From contig CAVQYE010000014.1 of assembly GCA_963718065.1 (NCBI GenBank), positions 1-64,000 on the forward strand: a stretch of DNA of 64,000 nt, written 5' to 3'. Both the position numbers and the translations under genes were made by a program. The notes beneath the pieces were generated by a model. That model was not told the DNA's origin. It searched no databases and was given only the letters and a program-made list of their open reading frames with translations. Source of the stretch: CAVPGP01 sp963718065. Its GTDB lineage: Bacteria; Actinomycetota; Thermoleophilia; Gaiellales; Gaiellaceae. Positions 33,640 to 41,638 of the stretch are shown one piece after another; position 1 is the first letter of the stretch, and the number at the start of each line of letters is the position of its first letter.

Positions 33640-35048
33640 CGAGACTCCCACCACTCTCGGAACGTCTGCGCCGGCACGGCGGGCAGGTCGCGGCTGCGCC
33701 CCCACGCGCGCAACGGCCCGGGCGGGAAGCGCCGGATCCAGCCTCCGCGCACGACCGGCTTCTGGAGCTGGCGCGCCAGTCGCTGAGCGCGCTCGTACGC
33801 CCGGCGCGAGCGAAAGACGCGGCCGAGCAGCTTGAGGCTCGAGCTCCTCCGCACCCGGCCGTTTCGCGGCCAGGACCTTCGCGCGCTCGTGGACCAGCAG
33901 CGCGGGGATGTCGATCCGCACCGGGCAGACGTCGGCGCACGCACCGCAGAGCGTCGAGGCGAAGGGGAGCGACGCCGCCGGACCGTGCTCGCCGTCGAGT
34001 TGCGGCTGCAGGATCGCGCCGATCGGCCCGGCGTACGGCGTGTGGTAGGCGTGCCCGCCCGTCTGGCGATAGACGGGGCACACGTTGATGCAGGCCGAGC
34101 AGCGGATGCAGCGCAGGGCGTCGCGCCCGACCTCGTCGGCGAGCACCCTCGTGCGTCCGTTGTCGAGCAGGACGAGATGGAAGGCACGCGGCCCGTCGCC
34201 CGGATGCACACCCGTCCAGATCGAGGTGTACGGGTTCATCCGCTCGCCGGTCGACGAGCGCGGCAGGAGCTGCAGCATCACCTCGAGGTCACGGAAAGCC
34301 GGCACGACCTTCTCGATCCCCATCACCGTCACGAGCACCTCGGGCAGCGTCGTGCACATCCGCCCGTTGCCCTCGGACTCGACGACGACCACGCTGCCCG
34401 TGTCGGCGCAGGCGAAGTTCGCTCCCGAGACGGCGACCCGCGCCCGGAGAAACGCCTCGCGCAGGAACCCCCGCGCCGCCGCGGTCAACTCGCCGGGTCG
34501 TCGGTGAGATCTGCGAGGCCGAGCCGCTGCCGGAAGAGGTCGCGGATCTCGGTCCGGTTCTTGTGGATCGCGGGCACCAGCAGGTGTGACGGCCGCTCGC
34601 CTGCCAGCTGCACGATCAGCTCGGCGAGGTCGGTCTCAGAGCGCGGATCCCCGCCGCCTCGAGCGCCTCGTTGAGACGGATCTCGTCGGTCGCGAGCGAC
34701 TTCACCTTCACGACCTCGTCCGCTCCTTCGGCTTGCACGATCTGCGTCACGATCGCGTTCGCCTCGCCCGCGTCGCGCGCCCAGTGAACGACGCCGCCGC
34801 GGCCTGGTCACCGCCGCCTCGAGCTCGACGAGGAGGCGTCGAGCGAGCCGGAGCGCGCCGTCCTTGATCGCCGCGCCGGCGTCGCGAAGCTCCTCCCAGT
34901 CGGCCAGCTCGGCGACCGCGAGCGCGCGCTTCGCGCGGATCGTGGTCGTCGCGTGGAGCACGTTCGCGCGCATCTGCCGGCTTGCGAGCGCCTCGCGCGC
35001 CGCCCGCGGAAACGCCTCCGGCCGCGCCGTCCGGTCGGCCTGCGTCAC
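33636..35048 (-). CDS. lutB: Lactate utilization iron-sulfur protein B (frameshifted)
   Basis: A LutB-type protein of about 470 residues. N-terminal LUD part: ANVLHATTTIRAKRALAVAE, ADEVVKVKSLATDEIRLNEA, HLLVPAIHKNRTEIRDLFRQ, RVAVSGANFACADTGSVVVV, TTLPEVLVTVMGIEKVVP. Ferredoxin-like part with two 4Fe-4S clusters: CIRCSACINVCPVYRQTGGH and CGACADVCPVRIDIPALL. C-terminus RRFPPGPLRAWGRSRDLPAV ending EWWESR. About four frame changes. GTG 35048 overlaps the lutA stop (GTGA). Confidence 0.82.
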
Positions 35049-35747
35049 CCGGCGAGGACCTCGGCGAGATGAACCGGCCGAATGCGAGAGCCTCGCCGGC
35101 GGAGCCCACCGCCGATGTGCATGAGGCACGACGCGTCGCAGGCGCACACGGCGTCGGCGCCGCTGGCGACGATGCTGTCGAGCTTTGCGTCGAGCATCGC
35201 CGCCGAGACGTCGGCGTTCTTGACGGCGAACGTGCCGCCGAACCCGCAGCACTCCTCCGCGTCGGGTAGCGCGACGAGCTCGACGCCGGGGACACCACGG
35301 AGCAGCGACAGCGGCCGGTCGCCTACGCGCAGCAAGCGGAGCGAGTGACACGTGGGGTGATACGTGAGCGAGCCGCGAAACGAGGAGCCCGAGTCGAACG
35401 CACGCCCACCCCGCTCGACGAGGAACTCGGAGAGCTCCCTCGTCCGTGCCGGCACACCGCGATCGTCGTCGCACGAGCTGCGGGACATGCTTCCGGACAT
35501 GCGCGGCGCACGAGCCCGACGGCGTGACGATCGCCTCGTAGCCGTCGAACACGTCGGACGAGCCTCTCGCGCAAGGCGCCCTCGCCTCGTCGAGATGGCC
35601 GGCGTTGTAGTGCATCTGCCCGCAACAGGTCTGCTCGCGGGGAAGCTCGAGCTCGAACCCCGCCCGCTCCAGGACGCTGACGGTCGCACGGCCCACGTCA
35701 GGCGCGAGCGTGTCGACGAGACACGTGATGAACAGTCCGTACGCCAT
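35045..35747 (-). CDS. lutA: Lactate utilization protein A (CCG-domain, frameshifted)
   Basis: A LutA-type protein of about 235 residues with two cysteine-rich CCG domains: GLFITCLVDTLAPDVGRATV, QTCCGQMHYNAGHLDEAR, YEAIVTPSGSCAAHVRKHVP, then LTYHPTCHSLRLLRVGDRP, EECCGFGGTFAVKNADVSAA and ADAVCACDASCLMHIGGGL. These ligate heterodisulfide-reductase-type clusters. Three or so frame changes near 35450-35580 and 35100. ATG 35747 is used; an in-frame GTG at 35756 is also possible. First gene of the lut operon, with a predicted promoter and operator upstream. Confidence 0.82.
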
Positions 35748-35771
35748 CGTGAGCACGCCGCGATCGGCGCG

Positions 35772-35785
35772 TTGAATCGATTCAA
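35772..35785. promoter_or_regulatory. Predicted RhaR operator 3 at the lut promoter (perfect palindrome)
   Basis: TTGAATCGATTCAA, a perfect 14-bp palindrome. It abuts the -10 of the lut promoter and would cover the transcription start, a classical repressor position. Confidence 0.75.
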
Positions 35786-35814
35786 GGATAAGCCCGCGGC
35801 GAACGCCGCGTCAA
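35785..35814 (-). promoter_or_regulatory. lutABC promoter
   Basis: On the minus strand: -35 TTGACG (35814-35809), 18-bp spacer, -10 TATCCT (35790-35785). Initiation would fall near 35778, inside the operator, with a leader of about 20-30 bases. Confidence 0.65.
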
Positions 35815-35841
35815 TCGGCCGGATCTCGGGTCAGCCCCGGC

Positions 35842-36052
35842 TCAGCAGCTGAAGGAGCCGGTGACGTGACCGCCGCCGAACGGGTTGCCGGCGAAGGTCC
35901 CACCGGGCAGCGCCGCCGATCGTCTTCACACCGGGCGTGCATCCGGTCGGGCGAGCGCCGGCGGTGGTGGCGAGCGTGAGGGTGGCGAACATGGTGCAGG
36001 ACGCGGCGACGACCGCGACGACCCCGCGCCGGGAGGAGGTGGGCGGAAGCAT
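35842..36052 (-). CDS. Small secreted protein, hypothetical (one frameshift)
   Basis: About 70 residues. A signal peptide (RGVVAVVAASCTMFATLTLA with TTAGA cleavage-type end) is followed by PTGCTPGVKTIGG and, after a frame change near 35910, LPGGTFAGNPFGGGHVTGSF ending in a cysteine before the stop. The two cysteines could form a disulfide. Function unknown. It lies upstream of the lut promoter on the same strand. Confidence 0.45.
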
Positions 36053-36206
36053 TGAGGCCTTTCGTTTCGTGTGCCTTCACGGTACGGGCGGGCACCCGCG
36101 GTCGGCATCGCCCGCGGGGACGAACTCGGCTCATCCGGAAGAACGAAATCGCCGCCGCCTGGCCGAGCCCTGTTACGGTCGCCGAACCGACAGGTGAGGA
36201 GTGCCG

Positions 36207-36477
36207 ATGTCAGCGTTCATCATCACCCGGATCCAGGTAGGCGACTACGAAACCTGGAGGCCGATGTTCGACCAGGACCGTCCGCAAGCGCGGGAGAAGG
36301 CGATCGTGCAGCGGGTCTTCCGCACCGTCGACGACCCCGAACCAGGTGTTCATCTTCCTCGAGTTCGAGTCCCTCGACGACGCGACCGAGTCGCAGCGTC
36401 GCCTCGTCGAATCGGGTGTGCTCGACCGCTTCGAGGACAAGCACGGGCCGAACGTCGTGCAAGAGGCGACCGAGTAG
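36207..36477 (+). CDS. Small dimeric alpha/beta-barrel-like protein (one frameshift)
   Basis: About 90 residues: MSAFIITRIQVGDYETWRPM, DQDRPQAREKAIVQRVFRTV, then after a frame change near 36345 VFIFLEFESLDDATESQRRL, VESGVLDRFEDKHGPNVVQE. The beta-alpha-beta pattern with a terminal helix resembles antibiotic-monooxygenase/EthD-like dimeric barrels. Shine-Dalgarno GAGGAG is 6 bases upstream of the ATG. Function unknown. Confidence 0.6.
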
Positions 36478-36527
36478 GCGGCACGTTCGGCCGTCCCGGC
36501 CGGGCACCGTCTGTCAAGCTCTGAGCC

Positions 36528-36908
36528 TTGCTCCCACCGAGATGGAACGGAACGAGCGAGAGGCTCGAGTTCGCGCTCCTGGCGCGCCTGAGGGAGGTCC
36601 TCGCGGGCGCGCCGGCGAGCGAGGTGGAGCTGCGGAAACTCTCGGAGGAGACCGATGCGTGGGCGCGGACCCTGGCCGGGCAGCTCGCGGCGAGCGAGGC
36701 CCGTCTCGCCGCTCTCGAGCACGACCCGGAGAGCTTGCTCGCGGACATGGCCGACGAGTTGCGCCGCATCGACACGCTCCGGCCGGAGCTGCGCGAGCTG
36801 CGGGCACGGATCGACGAGCTCGACGTCCGCGCGCGCGAGCTGCGAACCGGTTGGCTCCTCGAGCACTCCACGCCCGACGCGCCTCACACCCAGACGCCCG
36901 TCGCCTGA
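36528..36908 (+). CDS. Coiled-coil protein, hypothetical
   Basis: A 126-residue highly helical protein (LEFALLARLREVLAGAPASE, LAGQLAASEARLAALEHDPE, LRRIDTLRPELRELRARIDE) with heptad-like leucines and many Arg/Glu. The TTG start at 36528 is uncertain. No domain recognised. It lies directly upstream of the SUI1 gene. Confidence 0.55.
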   Translation: MLPPRWNGTSERLEFALLARLREVLAGAPASEVELRKLSEETDAWARTLAGQLAASEARLAALEHDPESLLADMADELRRIDTLRPELRELRARIDELDVRARELRTGWLLEHSTPDAPHTQTPVA

Positions 36909-36917
36909 GCGAGCCCC

Positions 36918-37277
36918 ATGCCGCAAAGTCCTGGGTCGAACAGCCGCCTGGTCTACTCAACCGACTCCGGCGACCATCGCAGCGAGACGAGCAAGCGCCG
37001 CCCCGCGGTCAAGCCATCCAGGCAAAGCCCGCAACTCCCGAACGACGGCGTCGTGCGAATCTTTCGCGAAAAGGGCGGTCGCGGCGGCAAGGTCGTGACG
37101 GTGATCCGCGGGCTGCCGGCCGCCGACCTGGACGGCGTCGCGCGCGACCTGAAGCGGCATTGCGGCTCGGGCGGGGCGGTCAAGGACGCCGCCGTCCAGA
37201 TCCAGGGCGACCACCGCGACAAGATCGCTCTGCGCCTGACCTCGCAGGGCTACACCGTCAAGCTGGCCGGCGGCTAA
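36918..37277 (+). CDS. SUI1/YciH-family translation initiation factor
   Basis: A 119-residue protein with a basic, disordered N-terminus (about 45 residues) and a C-terminal SUI1 domain: VVRIFREKGGRGGKVVTVIR, LKRHCGSGGAVKDAAVQIQG, DHRDKIALRLTSQGYTVKLA. This is the bacterial eIF1-like YciH type, which influences start-codon selection and stress translation in E. coli. Its presence is notable beside the many atypical start codons and leaderless-looking genes in this window, although that link is speculation. Confidence 0.9.
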   Translation: MPQSPGSNSRLVYSTDSGDHRSETSKRRPAVKPSRQSPQLPNDGVVRIFREKGGRGGKVVTVIRGLPAADLDGVARDLKRHCGSGGAVKDAAVQIQGDHRDKIALRLTSQGYTVKLAGG

Positions 37278-37361
37278 GGACGCCCTCTCACCTGTTCCGG
37301 GGACGCCGATCAGGGGAATCGGTCATTCACAGGAGCCTCGCGCCTGCCGAGACCTAGAGGG

Positions 37362-39203
37362 ATGGCACTGCGGCCCTCAACCAGCGCGACCTCCAGCAAC
37401 TCGGTGACCGGCAAGCTCGCTGGTCGGAGCCCGTGGGGCATTGCGGCGCTGCTCGTCTTCGCGGTGCTCCTCGGAGGATCGTGGCTGGCGGCCAGCGCGC
37501 TGGCGCAGAACGAGACGGGCAAGGCACAGCGTGAGTTCCGGGCCTCGTCGGCCCACGCGGCGTCGACGCTGCAGCTCGCCATCCAGCACGAGGAAGATCT
37601 GATCGTCAGCGCCGGCGGGTTCGTCGTCGCCCAGCCGAACACATCCAACGGCGAGTTCATCCGCTGGGCGAACTCGGTGAAGGCGCTGCCGCGCTACCCG
37701 GAGCTCTTGAGCATGGGGTACGTACGCGTCATTCCCGACGCGCAGCTCGCAGGCTTCATCGCCGCCGTGAAGCACTCCAGTCTGCCCGGAGCTCGGCTCC
37801 TCGATCGGGTGTCGCCTCCTGGCCGGCGGCCGTTCTACTGCCTGGCGGTCGGCGGGTTCCAGCGCGGCGTGCAATCCACCTACCCTCCCGGTTTCGATCT
37901 CTGCGCCGTCGAGCCGCTGCGATCGCAAGTCCTGGAGGCTCGAGATTCCGGACGGCTGACCTATCTGCCGTTCCAGGCTGGTAAGACGAAGACACTCGGG
38001 GTATTCGGTCCGGTCTATCAAGGCGGGACGACGCCCGCGACCGTCGCAGCCCGGCGCCAGGCGCTGATCGGCTGGGTCGGCATGACCGTCGTCCCGAACG
38101 TCGTCATCGGCCGCGTTCTGCAGAGCCATCCAGGCACCGCAGTGACCATGGAATACCGCAAGGGAGCATCGAATGTCGTCTTCACGGCGGGCGCGGCGCC
38201 GAAGCACGCCGAGTCGCTGACGATCGACCTGCACAACGGCTGGACGGTGACCAACGTCGCCCCCGCCGCCGCTTCCGGCGTCACTGCGAACGGAGGCGCT
38301 CTCGCACTCCTCGGCTTGGGCATTGCGCTCAGCCTGCTCCTCGGCCTCCTCGTCTCCGTCCTCGGCAACGGACGGGCACGGGCGATGCGCCTCGTGGACG
38401 AGAAGACCCGCGAACTGCGCGTGCAGGCATCACGCGAGGTCGAGCAGGCGCAGGAGCTGCGCCGGGTCGTCGCGGAGCTCGAAGCCGCACAGAAGGTGCT
38501 CGTCGAGCTCGACCGCGAACGCCAGCGGCTGCTCGCCCGGACCGTCGAGGTCGCGGAGGCCGAGCGCATGGCGCTGGCGGCAGACCTGCACGACGGGCCG
38601 ATCCAGCATCTGACCGCCGTCACGCTGAGACTCGATCTCCTCGCCAGCAAGCTCGAACGCGGAGACCACGAGCGCACGCCGAAGCTCGTCGACCAGCTGC
38701 GCGAATCGGTCGCAAGCGAAATGGTGTCGCTGCGCCGCCTGATGGTCGAGCTGCGGCCGCCGATCCTCGACCAGCGCGGGATCGAGGTCGCGCTGCGCGA
38801 TTGCGCCGAGGGCGTCCTCGCAGGCGAGTCGACAGAGTTCGAGCTCGAATGCACGCTCGGCGACGAGAAGCTCGTCCCTGAGCTGGAGACCGCGATCTAC
38901 CGCGTCGTCCGCGAAGCGCTCACCAACATTCGTAAGCACGCCGACGCCGAGCACGCACGCGTCACCCTCGACGTCTCCGAGGCACGGGTCCTTCTGACGA
39001 TCAGCGACGATGGCATCGGCTTCGAGCCGGCGCGCGCCCGGGACGACCGCTACGGCCTGATCACGATGCGCGAAGGGGTCGAAGGCGTCGGCGGCACCTG
39101 GCGGCTCGAGACCAACCTCGCGACCGGGACCCGCATCGAAGCCACGCTGCCGTACATGCCACGAGCTCGGGAAGCCGACGAGCCAGGCAGGGCCGCAGCA
39201 TGA
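37362..39203 (+). CDS. CHASE-domain sensor histidine kinase (HisKA_3 type)
   Basis: A 613-residue membrane kinase. TM1 (WGIAALLVFAVLLGGSWLAA), extracellular CHASE domain about residues 60-290 (with SMGYVRVIPDAQLAGFIAAV), TM2 (LALLGLGIALSLLLGLLVSV), a coiled-coil linker, HisKA_3 dimerisation domain with the phosphoacceptor in AADLHDGPIQHLTAVTLRLD, and HATPase_c with VREALTNIRKHADAEHARVT, LTISDDGIGFEP and GLITMREGVEGVGGTW. The stop overlaps the start of the receiver gene (ATGA), defining a two-component pair. The ligand is unknown. Confidence 0.92.
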   Translation: MALRPSTSATSSNSVTGKLAGRSPWGIAALLVFAVLLGGSWLAASALAQNETGKAQREFRASSAHAASTLQLAIQHEEDLIVSAGGFVVAQPNTSNGEFIRWANSVKALPRYPELLSMGYVRVIPDAQLAGFIAAVKHSSLPGARLLDRVSPPGRRPFYCLAVGGFQRGVQSTYPPGFDLCAVEPLRSQVLEARDSGRLTYLPFQAGKTKTLGVFGPVYQGGTTPATVAARRQALIGWVGMTVVPNVVIGRVLQSHPGTAVTMEYRKGASNVVFTAGAAPKHAESLTIDLHNGWTVTNVAPAAASGVTANGGALALLGLGIALSLLLGLLVSVLGNGRARAMRLVDEKTRELRVQASREVEQAQELRRVVAELEAAQKVLVELDRERQRLLARTVEVAEAERMALAADLHDGPIQHLTAVTLRLDLLASKLERGDHERTPKLVDQLRESVASEMVSLRRLMVELRPPILDQRGIEVALRDCAEGVLAGESTEFELECTLGDEKLVPELETAIYRVVREALTNIRKHADAEHARVTLDVSEARVLLTISDDGIGFEPARARDDRYGLITMREGVEGVGGTWRLETNLATGTRIEATLPYMPRAREADEPGRAAA

Positions 39204-39595
39204 CCGACGTGCTCCGCGTCCTCGTCGTCGACGACGAGCCGATCGTCCGCTCGATGCTGTGCGAGGTACTCGACGACGCAGGTTTCGACGTCGTCGGCCA
39301 GGCCCGCAACGGAATCGAAGGCGTCGAACTGGCGCGCTCGACCCGCCCCGACGCCATCCTGCTCGACGTCCGCATGCCGAAGCTCGACGGCCTGGCAGCC
39401 GGCCAGCAGATCCGCGAGACCGACAGCGACGTCAGGCTCGTCTTCTTCTCCGCCTACGACGACCCGGCGCTGAAGCAGGAAGCAAAGCTGGTCGGCGCCA
39501 GCACGTTCCTCGTCAAGGGCTGCCCACTGCGCGAGATCGTCGAGGCGCTCAGGGGCGAGGACGCCGGCGTGCCCGCCATCCCAGTTCCCGCCTGA
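39200..39595 (+). CDS. Receiver-only response regulator
   Basis: A 131-residue CheY-like protein: RVLVVDDEPIVRSML (acidic pocket), AILLDVRMPKLDGLAAG (phospho-acceptor Asp), LVFFSAYDDPALKQEA and STFLVKGCPLREIVEAL (conserved Lys). No DNA-binding or other output domain follows before the stop, so it must act by protein contact or as a phosphate relay/sink. Coupled to the CHASE kinase by a four-base overlap. HisKA_3 kinases usually partner LuxR-type regulators, so this pairing is unusual. Confidence 0.92.
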   Translation: MTDVLRVLVVDDEPIVRSMLCEVLDDAGFDVVGQARNGIEGVELARSTRPDAILLDVRMPKLDGLAAGQQIRETDSDVRLVFFSAYDDPALKQEAKLVGASTFLVKGCPLREIVEALRGEDAGVPAIPVPA

Positions 39596-39638
39596 GCCAA
39601 GACTTCCGCGGGTCGCGACCGGCTGCGATCATTGCGGC

Positions 39639-40028
39639 ATGGAGCAGGCGCGGATCGACAAGTGGCTCTGGGCCGCGCGCTTCTTCAAGACGCGCAGCGC
39701 GGCAACCGAGGCCGTCCTCGGCGGTCGCGTGCACGTGAACGGCGTGCGGGTGAAGCCCGCCAAGGACATCCACCCCGACGACTCGGTCGAAGTGAGGATC
39801 GGCCAGGTGCAGTGGTCGGTCGTCGTCCGGGCGATCGCCGACAAGCGCGGCTCGGCGACGGTTGCGGCGACGCTGTACGACGAGACGCCCGACTCGCGCG
39901 CAAGCCGCGAGCGGCATGCCCAGGAGCGGCGCCTCGCCCTGCCGCCCGGCGCCGACCTCGGAGCGCGGCCGACGAAGCAGGACCGGCGCCGGATCGAAGC
40001 GCTGCGCGGGCGCCGGCGCTCGGGCTAG
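39639..40028 (+). CDS. S4-domain RNA-binding protein, Hsp15/HslR-like
   Basis: A 129-residue protein: ARIDKWLWAARFFKTRSAAT, EAVLGGRVHVNGVRVKPAKD (S4 RNA-binding fold), and an arginine-rich C-terminal tail (ERRLALPPGADLGARPTKQD). Matches HslR-type heat-shock proteins that rescue stalled 50S subunits carrying nascent chains. Monocistronic; it converges on the GlxA gene with a four-base overlap of stops. Confidence 0.88.
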   Translation: MEQARIDKWLWAARFFKTRSAATEAVLGGRVHVNGVRVKPAKDIHPDDSVEVRIGQVQWSVVVRAIADKRGSATVAATLYDETPDSRASRERHAQERRLALPPGADLGARPTKQDRRRIEALRGRRRSG

Positions 40029-40981
40029 ACCGGCGCCGCCGCGCGGAAGGTCTGGCGGTACGCGCGCGGCGAGGTCTGCAGGCGCAGCGAGAACTGTGCG
40101 CGCAGCGCGGCGCTCGTCTCGAAGCCGGCGTGGCGCGCCACCAACTCGATCGGATCGTCGGTCGATTCCAGGAGCCGCTGAGCGAGCCGGAGGCGCTCGC
40201 GTTGCAGCCATTCCCCCGGCGGGATGCCGGTCGCAGCCCGGAAGCGGCGGTTGAGCGTGCGCGGGCTCATCGAGCCTTGCCGCGCGAGGTCGTCCACGGT
40301 CACGCCCTCTGCGAGGTGCGCGAGACTCCATTCGAGCAGAGCGTTGACGGCGTCACCCGTAGCAGGTGGCACCGGCGTGTCGACGTACTGCGCCTGGCCG
40401 CCCGAGCGGAAGAGCGGCATCACCAGGCGCCGGGCGACCGTCGCAGCCACGTCGACGCCGTGGTCGGCCGAGACGAGGTGCAGGCAGAGGTCGATGCCCG
40501 CGGTCGTGCCGGCCGAGGTCATCACGTTGCCGTCGGCGATGAAGAGCACGGCCGGATCGACGTCGACGAGTGGATGACGGTCCTGGAGTCGCTCCGCGTA
40601 CATCCAGTGGGTCGTCGCGCGCCTGCCGTCGAGGAGCCCCGCCGCCGCGAGGACGAACGCGCCGGTGCAGATCGAGACGATGCGCGCGCCGCGCGCGTGG
40701 GCGGCGACGAGTGCCTGCACGAGCGCGGGCGACGGCGCGAGATCCGGATCAGCCCAGCCGGGCACGACGATCGTGTCGGCTCGCTTCAGCGCCTCGAGCC
40801 CATGCGGCGCCTCCAGGAAGAAGCCGGTCTGCGTCCGGACCCGCCGCTCGCCTGCGGCGACAACGAGGAACTCGTACCAGGGATCGACGATGTCGCTGCG
40901 GTCGAGCCCGAAGACCTCACAGGGGATCGCGAAGTCGAACGTCAAGGCTCCCTGGTCGACGACCGCCGCCACCGTGTGCAT
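40025..40981 (-). CDS. GlxA-family AraC/XylS transcriptional regulator with DJ-1/PfpI domain
   Basis: A 318-residue protein. N-terminal PfpI-like amidotransferase domain (IPCEVFGLDRSDIVDPWYEF, VSICTGAFVLAAAGLLDGRR with the nucleophile-elbow cysteine, ATTHWMYAERLQ, GTTAGIDLCLHLV) and a C-terminal AraC double helix-turn-helix (VDDLARQGSMSPRTLNRRFR, RLAQRLLESTDDPIELVARH, FETSAALRAQFSLRL). Probably senses a small molecule through the DJ-1 domain. It is divergent from a stand-alone PfpI gene. Confidence 0.9.
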   Translation of the reverse strand: MHTVAAVVDQGALTFDFAIPCEVFGLDRSDIVDPWYEFLVVAAGERRVRTQTGFFLEAPHGLEALKRADTIVVPGWADPDLAPSPALVQALVAAHARGARIVSICTGAFVLAAAGLLDGRRATTHWMYAERLQDRHPLVDVDPAVLFIADGNVMTSAGTTAGIDLCLHLVSADHGVDVAATVARRLVMPLFRSGGQAQYVDTPVPPATGDAVNALLEWSLAHLAEGVTVDDLARQGSMSPRTLNRRFRAATGIPPGEWLQRERLRLAQRLLESTDDPIELVARHAGFETSAALRAQFSLRLQTSPRAYRQTFRAAAPV

Positions 40982-41015
40982 GACCGAAAAATAACGAAAG
41001 CTGTCTCAAGGTCAA
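40982..41015 (-). promoter_or_regulatory. Leaderless promoter of the GlxA-type regulator
   Basis: On the minus strand: -35 TTGACC (41015-41010), 16-bp spacer, -10 TATTTT (40993-40988), then six bases to the ATG at 40981. No Shine-Dalgarno sequence. Confidence 0.6.
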
Positions 41016-41042
41016 GTGCTGCCGGCGACTAGGGTCCCGCCC

Positions 41043-41630
41043 ATGGACGACTACACGATCGCAGTTGGTGTCTGGGACGGCGTCGAGGAGCTCGACTTCG
41101 CCGGTCCCTACGAGGTCCTCACGGCGTGGGCGCGGGAGAGCGAGTGTCCGATCACGGTGCGCATCGTCGCGGACGGCACCGGCGTCGTGAGGTGCTCGCA
41201 CGGCCTGCAGATCGTCCCCGACGTCAGCTGGGACGACGTGGGCGAGCTCGACCTGCTCGTGCTGCCCGGAGGAGACTCGCGGCCGCTCGTCGCCGACGAG
41301 GGGTTCCTCCAGCGCATGCGCGACCTCGCCGAAGGCGGCACGCTGATGACGAGCGTCTGCACCGGCGCGCTCGTCTACGCCAAGGCGGGGCTCCTCGACG
41401 GCAGGCCGGCGACGACGCACTGGGGCGCGCTCGACCGGCTGGCGAGCTTCGGCAATGACATACGGGTCGATGCGGACGCACGTTTCGTGGACGACGGCAA
41501 CGTGGTCACGGCCGCGGGCGTCTCGGCGGGGATCGACATGGCGCTCCACCTCGTCGCCCGGCTCGACTCGGTCGAGCGGGCCCAGGCCGTGCGCCGCTAC
41601 ATACAGTACGACCCGCAGCCGCCGGTCTAG
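41043..41630 (+). CDS. DJ-1/PfpI family protein
   Basis: A 195-residue protein with the DJ-1/PfpI fold: VWDGVEELDFAGPYEVLTAW, LDLLVLPGGDSRPLVADEG, MTSVCTGALVYAKAGLLDGR (nucleophile-elbow Cys), PATTHWGALDRLASFGND and TAAGVSAGIDMALHLVARLD. It resembles the sensory half of the neighbouring GlxA-type regulator, suggesting domain duplication. TAGGGT (41030-41035) lies seven bases before the ATG, a leaderless-type -10. Enzymatic activity (isonitrile hydratase, amidase or deglycase-like) is not determinable. Confidence 0.87.
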   Translation: MDDYTIAVGVWDGVEELDFAGPYEVLTAWARESECPITVRIVADGTGVVRCSHGLQIVPDVSWDDVGELDLLVLPGGDSRPLVADEGFLQRMRDLAEGGTLMTSVCTGALVYAKAGLLDGRPATTHWGALDRLASFGNDIRVDADARFVDDGNVVTAAGVSAGIDMALHLVARLDSVERAQAVRRYIQYDPQPPV

Positions 41631-41638
41631 GCGTTGCG

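Noticed and set aside
30400..35747. The rha/lut genes as true pseudogenes
   Set aside because: All family motifs survive on both sides of every frame change and breaks are single-base; sequence error is the simpler explanation, though reads are needed to be sure.
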